From assembly GCA_029204225.1 (NCBI GenBank), contig CM055097.1, positions 59,646,883-59,710,882 on the forward strand: 64,000 bases of DNA. The letters are read 5' to 3'. The DNA is from Diphasiastrum complanatum (lineage: Eukaryota; Streptophyta; Lycopodiopsida; Lycopodiales; Lycopodiaceae). Shown in pieces: positions 55,664-64,000 of this stretch. Both the position numbers and the translations under genes were made by a program. Under the pieces are notes generated by a model that saw only the letters and a program-made list of their open reading frames with translations, was not told where the DNA came from and searched no databases. Within the stretch, counting starts at the first letter, position 1. Each line of letters starts with the position of its first letter.

Positions 55664-56483
55664 GTGTTGGAAGCTGGGTCTTAAATATCAGTTTCGGTCA
55701 TGCTGCAATTCTCCCCTCCACAACAAGTTGATGCAACTATGGATACAGGGTTGGATTCGGGCATGGACCAGGGTGGAGCCCCTGAAGTTGAAGAACAACA
55801 ACCAGTTCCACAGGCAGTGCAACTGGCTCCATCTTCATCAAGGACCACACCTGTTCAGAAGACCAATCAACATCAAGGACTAGATCCAAAGGTTTTTAGC
55901 GCAACATCCGCATGAGTCCTCGCGTGGTAGTTGGGTCCTTAAGTTTAAGACCTCTGAAATAGAGGCCGACAAGGAGGAATTGGATAAAATATCCGCATTG
56001 GGAGAGCAGCCAACTTGGAGAGTTACAGTTTTTGAGAAAACTCCAAAATCTATCAAGAGTTATGTGGCCAACCATCGCCAATTGCGTGTAGATCCATATT
56101 ACGTACCAATGCCATGCAGGAATAAGTGGAAAGATTTGGGATTGGCCATGGACAAAATTACTATCCATACGCCAAACTGGCTAATCATCCGCCAACCTTT
56201 CAGTTGGAAAATTTTAGTGGATTTCCACCGTGCACTACAAGCATACCAGCGGGAGTATATACACTCTCCCGATCCGACAGTGAGGCAATCGACGCTTTTT
56301 GCGAAAGACTTGACTCTGTTGGCATCCTTTGCAACGAGATGGGATGATTGCCTTCCTCCTTTGGCATTCGATCCAAATAAGCCAATGGCTTCAGAGAGCA
56401 TCAAGGATCAGCTGCCGGTGGCTCGACTATATTTCCGTGTCGCAATGATGGGAGGCTCCTGGGAATCTCGATTCACATCCTAG
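55664..56483 (+). pseudogene. Continuation of accessory reading unit
   Basis: 55700-55915 and 55980-56483 are open. The latter gives 167 residues with RVTVFEKTPKSIKSYVANHR, VPMPCRNKWKDLGLAM and LPPLAFDPNKPMASESIKDQ, readable to a TAG at 56481. Unrecognised; composition like a retrotransposon structural or host-derived accessory domain. Confidence 0.4.
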
Positions 56484-56654
56484 AAAAATTCCAAGTGGAG
56501 TGTTTGAGCCCACCGTTGTTTTTTGCCGCACAATTTAGATTTCAACACTGTCCGACTCGACTTCATGGAGAAGGTGCAACATCATTTAATAAAGATTTGA
56601 CGAGAAGCGAATAAAAGCCCGTAGTAACCACATTTTGCAGGTGTCGTGGGACTG

Positions 56655-57060
56655 CCACCAGTTTTAGTGGGGGATACCGATGGAGGGTTTGCGGATCCCA
56701 AGACAACCCTAACCCTAGTTAATAAGCGAGAGGGAATGGGCACCCTGCTTGTGTAGGTCCAACCCGATGATCACATAGTCATTTGATTAGTTACAAGTCA
56801 ATAAAAGGACTTTAGGCCTTTTTGTGGACTTTTAATGTCGCAGGGCCTAAATGTCAAGTTTTTTTGTTAGTGAATAAAGTTGGATTTCCATCCAATTTGG
56901 ATGGTTCTCACTCTTTCTTGAATTTGAATAACTAGGGAGACAGAAATGGACCAATAGGATTCAGAGGCCATGGTCCTCCTCTCTACTATAAAAAGGGACC
57001 AACTTGAGTTCCTACACATGCTCATTTCTTCATTTCAATAAAGCAGATTGGTTCTCTTGT
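56655..57060 (+). repeat. Possible gypsy 3' LTR with promoter
   Basis: A purine-rich AGTGGGGGATA (56670-56680) follows the accessory ORFs and may be a PPT. Some 310 bases on, CTATAAAAAGGGA (about 56986-56998) is a good TATA box, and AATAAA follows at about 57039. This is the arrangement of an LTR with U3, R and polyadenylation signal. The matching 5' LTR was not found in the window. Confidence 0.45.
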
Positions 57061-57362
57061 GAAATGGATTAATGAATGTCCTTGCTCTCTATCACTTTTC
57101 TTCCATCTCTTATGCTTTTATTGAGTTTGCTAATTATTAGATCTGATTGTTATTGGGATTGCATGTTTTTATACTTTTTATGAGGGAGAAAGGGAGAGAG
57201 AAAAAGAGTAAGCTATACTCATTGTGGATCTAGTGTTAGTGGATGTAGTGTTAATGCTTAGGGTTAAGGGATGTTAGAGTTAGATTTGGATCTTCGAATC
57301 ATGCTGAAATCTGAACTATACTATTGCTCTCATGAGAATGAATCTATGCGTGACAGCTAACT
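57061..57362. other. Spacer, no recognised feature
   Basis: Continuation of the possible LTR or unique sequence; nothing definite. Confidence 0.4.
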
Positions 57363-57650
57363 TCATCTCTTTGATGCTAGATTGATTAGATCTTGGGTTG
57401 AGGATAGGCAAGGAAAGAAAACCCCACTACATTCACTAATGTGGGCAATGACATGATCCTTCACTGACAATTTTATCAAGGATAAGGCCTTCTGTGCCCT
57501 TTTGTCAAATGCACAAATATCGATTGGAGTTGTAGTTGGCCGTTGTTCCACCCCAGTGACAATGTCCCATAGCTCTTTTTCCATTAAAATACTTTTCATT
57601 TTGAATTTCCAAATGCTATACGGATTCTCCCAATCCTGCCATTTCGCCAA
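57363..57650 (-). pseudogene. Ty1/copia gag N-terminal fragment
   Basis: 95 residues on the minus strand with WKFKMKSILMEKELWDIV, A-F-D-K-R-A-Q-K-A-L-S-L-I and L-S-V-K-D-H-V-I-A-H-I, the opening of a copia gag (DUF4219/UBN2). A relative of the fragment at 1427-1753. The remaining polyprotein is not present to the left. Confidence 0.8.
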
Positions 57651-58179
57651 AAATTGCTCCTATAGCGCCTTAATGAGGCCCAATGACAAGCTTATAGAGC
57701 AATTTAGACTTCTAAAACTCAACTTTAAGGTCTGACCAAAAAAGTTTCAGAACCTCCCACCGCTTTTCTACCAAATCGGAAGCCAAATCAGTGTCGTCCT
57801 CCGAAATGCCCTTCGTCACCAACTCCCAATTGCTTGCCCACTAGAATGGTGAAAAGACTTTTGGCGCGTTCCGAACACTTTCTCCGCGACAATCTCTCTA
57901 TTTTCAGGTACCGTACTTGCAGGGTACAACCCTTTCCTACCCTTAATTTGGAGGATTTGGCTTTTGGACGACCCTAAACGGAGAAAAGAGCTAAAAGATA
58001 AGGGCATTTGAAGAAAATGCACTATTTCTTTACCTTGAAGTAAAACTTTTTTTCAAATGAATTTAACCTTTAGGATCCCTTTCAACTTGAAGATTTTTAA
58101 TGAAACTGATGAAGAAACAAAAGGTTTCAATTGCCAAAGCTTTGCTAGCTTTCAACCCACAAAGAGAAAATGTTTGCGA
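57651..58179. other. Spacer between copia fragments
   Basis: Weak ORFs on both strands, no recognised domain; probably leader sequence of the minus-strand copia fragment. Confidence 0.4.
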
Positions 58180-58860
58180 ACATTTCGCGACGCGCGACAC
58201 GAACTTGTCCGCGACAGAAAATCATTCGTGCTCCACAAAGGACCAGCAGGATCAATCAAATACCATGAAGTACCAACATTTGATCTGATATTGTGACATT
58301 AGCAGAAGTGCTTTAGGACGTGGCTAATCTGCCACTCTTGTAGTCCATGATTAGTTATAGATGTTTAATCTGTCTAATCAGAAAAGTTACTCGATGCGTC
58401 AACACGAAAAAGTTCACGAACTATATATGCTTGATGCATAAAATAGTAAGATGAAAATATACAAAATAAATGTCCGCCTGTGAGCGAGACAATTTTGTAA
58501 GAGGATCAGCAAATCCAAGAAGTTCACCAATAAGCGAGACTTATTCTTGGGAGAATTGTATTTCTCTCGCGCCATTGCACTGTGTGGATCTATCACACAA
58601 TGCTTGAAAACAAGAGGATCAATAGATAATATTGTAGCTGTTATGCACATATTATTCTGATTGTTGTATGACCTCAAATAAATTTTTGTCTGCTATTGTT
58701 CGTGTATCTCATGCACTTGTTTATTCGATTCCGCACACTGGTTCAATCTGACTGTTGAATTAATCTATAACGTAGATTAGCAATGTCTGTCTACATTCTG
58801 GAGGATTGTAGAAATGATATAGCCGGCAATGACTAGCAATCATATCTGAATTCTACACAA
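58180..58860 (+). repeat. Copia LTR-like sequence, copy 2
   Basis: Shares ordered blocks with 47520-48345: GTGGCTAATCTGCCACTCTTGTA, TGATTAGTTATAGATG, TCTCTCGCGCCATTGCACTG, and CTGGAGGATTGTAGAA with GGCAATGACTAGCAA near the end. Same orientation, about 10.5 kb away. Divergence is clearly high, so these are not the LTRs of one recent element. Confidence 0.6.
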
Positions 58861-58885
58861 ACTGATTTCCTTTGCGATTTTTTCG

Positions 58886-59060
58886 CTTTGTGTTTCGTTT
58901 TGTTTTGTTTTGTTTCTCGTTGCATTATACAGCCTGACTAATCTTTGTGCAATTGATATCAGAGTTCGTTTCGATTCATTTCGTTTCGTTTCGCTTCGTT
59001 TCGTTTTCATTATAGAGCCTGATTGATCTTTGCAAAGAAAAGGAAAATCAATATCAGAGC
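58886..59060 (+). repeat. TTTCG/TTTTG pentanucleotide repeats with PBS-like sites
   Basis: Two imperfect runs of TTTCG and TTTTG units (58890-58920, 58966-59008). Each is followed by a GATATCAGAG(T/C) or ATATCAGAGC motif resembling the end of an initiator-Met PBS (about 58957 and 59052). The block looks like a duplicated LTR-to-leader junction. Confidence 0.5.
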
Positions 59061-59983
59061 ACATTCAAGTTTTGTGAATTCTTCTCGAACATAAATCATT
59101 CTAGAATAGAATAGTTTCGCAAATCGTTCGAGAGAACCCCCATCAGTTTTGTCACCAGAATTTTATTGGAATTTCATTTTTGCGATTTCCATCAACTGAA
59201 GGTTACAATGCCCTTCAACTCCCTTCATTGCCCCATTCAAGCCCATCTCCACCATTGAAGATGATCCCACGGTCCATAAGCGGTTGATCTCCACCATTAG
59301 CCTCTCTTGATCTTGATCAGATGACTGTCACGTTTCATGGGCATTAAGCCCTGCTTCTACAGTCACAGACAACTAGAACACGCTAAGGCCTCAGCATTTT
59401 TGGACGCGCGTGAGGTCTCGCGACCTCCTCCCCCTCTCTCTCTTTGCTTTCACCTTGTTTTTTTGGTTGTTTTCAGCTATGGCTATCTGATAAAATTCGA
59501 TCTAGTGCTCTGCTTCCTCCACGGCTGTCCACAACCACCTGGGGTTAGATCATCCTCACCAGGGCGCCCTCCTGCAACCCTTTACAAATCCAAAATTCGC
59601 TTCAAATTGAGAGAAAACATAGCTTTTTCTTTTCTTCAAACCCTAGTTGAGAAGAGATGGAGATTTTTGGGCATTTATAAATTTGTTTCTGAGATTTCTT
59701 CTTATAGCTCCCTGTCTGGCTAAGGTCGCCCTACTGTAGGCTCTATGCTGGAACCGACCACTCTGAAAACGGCATCCAAACGAGTGCACACCAGACACAA
59801 ACGCCAAGCAGGTTCGAAAATTGACAATTTTTTATTTTTCTCTCAGATTAAGCCAAAAGCTTTATGCTCAAGCTTGAATTCTACTGCACCTGCAAACGAT
59901 TGCTTGTGTGACTAACCGTAAACAGTTCTTTGAATTTTCCCAAAATTCGGCTTCCAGCTAACATCGAATTGCACCACTCCCAG
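59061..59983. other. Sequence between facing copia remnants, one weak ORF
   Basis: A plus-strand ORF of 128 residues (59337-59723) has a hydrophobic middle but no recognised family. It overlaps what should be leader or gag of the minus-strand element at 59996, so it is probably not a gene. Confidence 0.35.
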
Positions 59984-59995
59984 GCTCTGATACCA
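59984..59995 (-). promoter_or_regulatory. Primer-binding site of a minus-strand copia element
   Basis: TGGTATCAGAGC on the minus strand, exact initiator Met-tRNA complement, abuts an LTR-like end (TTGACA) at 59996. Confidence 0.75.
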
Positions 59996-60310
59996 TGTCA
60001 AGGATCTTACTGGCAGTATAATTAGCTATTTTGCAAGAAAACTAACATCAATCAGATAAGCAGTAAAGAGAGATCACACACCAACCCAAGAGAACACTTC
60101 TGAACTGTATTAACAAAAGAGACTTAAGGGTACATATACACAATCTATTTTTTGAGGGATACCACTGCAAGGCAGTTTGGTCTCCGTTACGGGATGCGTG
60201 TCCCAACTTACACTACGCGTGCCGTTAAGTTGGCACTCATGCACACTATTACAAAAGCAGTAAAAAGCTCGAAATCACTGCTAAACATGGAAAGTCATGA
60301 ACTGTAAGAA
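59996..60310 (-). repeat. Copia LTR, minus orientation (3' part)
   Basis: On the minus strand the sequence ends AAGATCCTTGACA at 59996 immediately before the PBS, and upstream has TACCCTTAAGTCTCTTTTG, a usual LTR 3' half. The LTR's own start was not found; 60310 is a guess. Confidence 0.55.
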
Positions 60311-60609
60311 AAACTCGGGCTTACTTATTCTAATGCAACTCACGAAGAGGAGCAATGTAGGATGTAAGCCTGTCATGTCTCTATAAAGAGTTCAGTAATT
60401 GATAGTGCATATTGCCAAAATGATTGTATACGGTATTCAAATCGGATGTAGTGAGTACAACTCACAAAAAGCTGTATTCCACAATGCAGTTATGGTCACA
60501 TTGTGACTGTTGGAATACTTCAAAACAAGGCAAATTCATGGTAGAGTTTAAAGTGTTAGTACCATATCAAGTTTGGCGCACTTTTTAGGAACAGTAGGTC
60601 ATTGTTATG

Positions 60610-60870
60610 CTACCAATCATTGCTCTGTGGAATAGCAAAACATTCACACAGCCAAATACTTTAAGAAAACATTCATTACTAAGTGAAACAGATCGCAGGT
60701 GGCTAAGGGATGCCAAGAAAACTTTGTAGCAGCATAGAAATTGTAGATACGTGGATAATAAGTGTTTCTTACCATGTAACCAATTCCAAAAACAGCTAGG
60801 AGGTCTGTAGGAGTGTCTTCCCAATAATAGTGAGTCACATCCAGAATGCAGAACACTCTTTGCTTGCATC
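60610..60870 (-). CDS. Possible terminal two exons of an unrecognised gene
   Basis: On the minus strand a segment from about 60870 to 60773 reads FCILDVTHYYWEDTPTDLLA, then V-F-G-I-G-Y-M. It runs into a strong donor, ATG|GTAAGAA, at 60773/60772. A 148-base intron ends ...TTCCACAG at 60625, and a last exon of four codons (S-N-D-W) ends in TAG at 60612-60610. The hydrophobic, well-ordered text differs from neighbouring ORFs. No upstream exons were found and I do not recognise the protein. It could be chance. Confidence 0.25.
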
Positions 60871-61381
60871 AAATACAACAGCACAAAATAGTATTGTGAA
60901 GCAGGGCCAGTGCACTTCCAGCAGGGAGTAGAATGCTTCATAGGATTATAAAAAACGTGCCTCTTTGCATGAGAAAGTCCAAACAACTAATACATGAAGC
61001 ATGTGTTTGGTTGTGGGCCCCAACAGACCAAGCCTTATGCCGAACCTTTTACTGGAGTTTTAGAATCGGGTTCTATTGTAAGTGTCGTCCACACTGATGA
61101 AGTTCCATTGTTTCCACTTCATCGAACTATGGTGGCCTTTCAGTCTTCGTACTTAGTATGGTATTGTTTTGAGCCAAATGCAGTAATTGTTTCAATATAA
61201 CAACTCGTTAGGGTGAAGTACGCTTTGGACGGAATATAGTGTTGAGGGTAATAATAACTTAGTCCAACCTACCAGTTTTTTGAGTGAAGCAAGTACATGT
61301 GTAAACAATCAACAGAAAATGAGTTTTTTTACTCCCAAGTACTTGTCATAGTCCGTAAGGCATGTTTAACAACACATGGAC

Positions 61382-61385
<4 letters not shown>
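60871..61385. other. Spacer, no recognised gene
   Basis: A 68-residue plus-strand ORF (60994-61200) has no recognised domain. Confidence 0.4.

Positions 61386-61437
<52 letters not shown>
61386..61437. repeat. (GA)n microsatellite
   Basis: 26 uninterrupted GA units. Confidence 0.95.
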
Positions 61438-61439
<2 letters not shown>

Positions 61440-62470
61440 TTGAAAATAAAAAAGCCATCTATCCTGACTTTTGGGGTTGATGAAGAATGGGTTGATGAAG
61501 ATTTACAACATGCATGTAGTCTTACAACTTGCAAATGCCAAAAATGGCCTTTAGGAACTCGAGCCACATCACATGCAAAAGTCTAATTTGTCATATGTGA
61601 CATGCATGTAGATCTAGATCATGAAATGGCCAAATTTGGGCTAGGAGAAACTAGAGGTAATACATATGCATTATGTCCAAGTTTCCAATGTGACATGCAA
61701 GACATGCAAAAGTTGTAATGGACAGAGCAAGCAAATTTGTACATTTGTAGTTAAAAAATTGCCACATGTAAAAAAAAGGTGAAATGTGAAAATCCGAAGA
61801 CCTCATGATCTCTAAGGAGCCCATGTGAGGCCAACTCGGTGTCCCACCTACCCAGGGCCCCACACCTACACCCCCACAAAGCTTTGCTGCACAAAAAATC
61901 GGGAGACCCCAAAAGGAAAAAAAAAGAAAAGAAAGCACAAATGATACTTCCGGACAGCCTCGATCAAAATAAATAACAATAATACCTATATCCGTTCTCT
62001 CTCCATGCTGCAGCTGCAGCATTACTCGGCGCCAGAAATCAAGATTCTCGAAAACACTACTGAATGTTGCCTTCTCTCTCTGTCTCTGTCGATCGAGAAA
62101 AGAAAAAAGTACGTATTCTTTGTGTAAATGATTGATTAAGCAATGTATTCGATTGTCTGTACAATCAATTATTTAAGCAATCTTTTCTTTTCTTAATGCG
62201 CAGCAAAGAATTCGTTTTCTTTTCAGGTGCTCATGCATCCGATCCAGTCCCTTCACGCACCTCGACAGCCAACTGCTCACAAGTCACACAAATAGAACGA
62301 TGCAGAAAAATATACAACAGAGATGAGTTGAATGCGATCACTGAGGGATCATTGAGAAAGAGCGATGACAAATAATGGTTAAACGAATTCATTGAGAAAG
62401 AGAGAGATCAGCGAGAGCTTTAAATGCTCCGTTGCTGAGTCTTCGTACTTGGTTCCTACTCGACAATCGA
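61438..62470. other. Spacer, no recognised gene
   Basis: No domain on either strand. A C-rich patch on the minus side near 61850 gives the longest ORF (62022-61651), not supported as a gene. Confidence 0.4.
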
Positions 62471-62790
62471 CTGCTGGCGCAGTTCTTCCATCTGTGAGAT
62501 TATTACTGTTGATGCGACGTTCTTTACTCTGATTATATTTATGTACTCCACAATTTCGAAGTTCTTCCACCTGTGAGATTATTATTACTGTTGATGTGAC
62601 ATTCTTCTCTCTGATATTGATGTTGTAACTTTGTTGTTGATACGACTCTAATTGCTCCAATTTTTTGATTGCTGACGGGACGTTCTACGCTTTGAAATTA
62701 TGAATATTGTTGACTCGACGTTTTTAGCTCTGATGTTATTCCTGTTAACAGGATGCTCTTCTCTCTGTGATAATAATAATATTACTATTA
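62470..62790. repeat. Degenerate minisatellite, TTGATGCGACGTTCTTTACT-type unit
   Basis: Five or six diverged units: TTGATGCGACGTTCTTTACT (62499), TTGATGTGACATTCTTCTCT (62593), GCTGACGGGACGTTCTACGC (62671), TTGACTCGACGTTTTTAGCT (62711) and TTAACAGGATGCTCTTCTCT (62746). Two carry a longer leader, AGTTCTTCCA(T/C)CTGTGAGATTATTA. Spacing varies from about 35 to 94 bases. It lies just upstream of the possible coding start at 62863. Confidence 0.6.
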
Positions 62791-62862
62791 TTGTTGGAGA
62801 GCTCGGTTGCACCCGACATTCAAATCGATAGCGGCCAGGCAGCTCAGGGGAGACGACGGAGA

Positions 62863-63037
62863 ATGGCGACCTTGTGCTGCATGAAATCCAGCGTCCACAC
62901 GGGCCTCCTGCAGCGGCATGCACCTCCTGATTCCAGGATTTCTTTTGGTGATTATCGAGGTCTCAGAGCGACGGATGCATCAGAAACTGATGCGTCTTTT
63001 TTGTGGGCCTCTTTTTGTTTCTCTGAGCACACTTCTG
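62863..63037 (+). CDS. Possible first coding exon, plastid-transit-like N-terminus
   Basis: ATG in good plant context (GAGAATGGCG). About 58 residues, starting MATLCCMKSSVHTGLLQRHA, are Ser/Arg-rich with few acids early on, as in chloroplast transit peptides. The frame would leave through a possible donor CTG|GTAGTG at 63037/63038; unspliced it ends at 63063. The local GC is higher than around. No downstream exon was found before the window ends, so the call is weak. It could be a real gene continuing beyond 64,000 or a chance ORF. Confidence 0.3.
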
Positions 63038-63065
63038 GTAGTGTTTTATTTCTTTGTCCCTCGTA

Positions 63066-64000
63066 AATGGTTACTTTTGCTTCAATAACTTTTCTTTTAT
63101 CTCTTGCATGTCCTCGTTTGTGCGGTGGATTGGAGTCAGGTTTCTAACCTCAAGCAGAGGAGAGGAGATCCCAACGTCCTTTCATTGCTCTCATGTCTCC
63201 TTTCTTCTGTCACGTTACAGAAAAAAAACGTTCCACGCGCTTATAATGATCAAGTTGTCTGCAGGACATGATGGATGCATGCAGTTTCATCTATCTTCCG
63301 TATGCTAATCCACTATGAATTTACTAGCCGTACATTAATATATCTGTTACACATCTATTGATGAGGTCGGACGAGTTAGAAAACAGATCTTTCTTTTTCT
63401 AGATTCACAGGGAATGTATCCACTGCCTCCATTAATGAACATTGGATGTAACTGAGAGTACAACTTCTTTACATGCGCATGGTAATGCTTTTACGCGTGC
63501 CTTTTTACTTCCTCACTTTTGTTAACAGTCTCGTTCTCAGCAATATTTCTCGTTGATCTGGCTTTATTGCTAGCATTGTAAGTGTACCAGATCTTATCAT
63601 CACGTTAAAAGTTCATTTTAAATTGAGAAAGAAATAAATTTTATTACTGTCACCTAAACACATCTACACCCTTTTCTTTGTCTTACAATTATTTTATGAC
63701 TACTCTAACTGGTCCAAAAACTTACTGAAAAGCTAGATGAATGTTCTGCTTGTGACAAAAGTTCTACAAACAGAAAAATCTTACTAGGAAATGAAGTTTG
63801 ATATTGAGGTCTGGCTGTTATGATAGACCAGTAGACCATTGAAAATTCTGATACTCATACTAGGCTCAGGGGTGTATGTTAAAATTGCAATGGATCAGCA
63901 CTGTTCCAGACATTGAGTATCCATCTACAGTGGGCATGACAATTATTTGATCTGGTTTGCAATTGCTTACATTTTAAAGATCTAATAGGGCAATGAGATG
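63066..64000. other. Right-end spacer or intron, no recognised feature
   Basis: Weakly coding ORF 63054-63308 has no domain. If 62863 starts a gene, this would be intron. Confidence 0.4.

Noticed and set aside
54003-56404. Minus-strand ORFs (61-101 residues) across the accessory region
   Set aside because: Shadows of the longer plus-strand ORFs.
56700-56722. Telomeric repeats (AACCCTAACCCTAG)
   Set aside because: Only two units and not the usual plant AAACCCT register; inside a probable LTR.

Overview
The window reads as nuclear DNA of a seed plant, most likely a flowering plant; the species cannot be told. Supporting this are one intron-containing gene for cytosolic ribosomal protein eS26 with a telo-box upstream, Ty1/copia and Ty3/gypsy elements primed by plant initiator Met-tRNA (TGGTATCAGAGC sites), a Caulimoviridae-like endogenous fragment, an L1-type LINE remnant, a probable tRNA-derived SINE, and long CT/GA microsatellites. 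Nothing bacterial or organellar was seen. Layout: 1-5.6 kb is AT-rich spacer plus the 1.2-kb LTR and gag start of a minus-strand copia element. 5.9-6.9 kb is a LINE remnant. 7.4-7.8 kb is a short intronless EF-hand ORF that looks like the N-terminus of a plant calcium-binding TPR protein. 8.4 kb holds a SINE-like repeat, and 8.8-11.0 kb an unrecognised, broken multi-domain coding region that is the best candidate for something undescribed. 11.6-30.7 kb is a nest of copia and gypsy fragments in both orientations, with internal duplications, shuffled modules, inverted LTR pairs and a 49-bp-stem hairpin. 30,714-37,659 is a structurally complete but mutated chromovirus (LTR, PBS, gag, protease, RT, RNase H, integrase, chromodomain, PPT, LTR). 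It sits inside the protease active-site codons of an older gypsy element, whose two halves lie at 30.3-30.7 and 37.7-38.1 kb. The eS26 gene (five coding exons, 39,489-40,760) is the only gene I regard as intact. It is followed by about 5.4 kb of spacer with few recognisable elements. From 46.2 kb onward come a minus-strand pararetrovirus RT/RNase H fragment, copia LTR and integrase pieces, a gypsy pol remnant (50.8-53.0 kb) followed by accessory ORFs with a coiled coil (54.0-56.5 kb), more copia pieces, and at the right end two weak gene-like signals (a minus-strand exon pair near 60.7 kb and a possible first coding exon at 62,863). Function: the only working unit likely to matter to the cell is eS26, a small-subunit ribosomal protein. 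Nearly everything else is decaying transposon sequence. Most breaks in the chromovirus pol are single-base changes to stop codons, as expected for a silenced, methylated element. The same gypsy and copia families recur in inverted orientation, so the locus could fold into long double-stranded RNA if transcribed. All calls come from reading the sequence; no database search was run.
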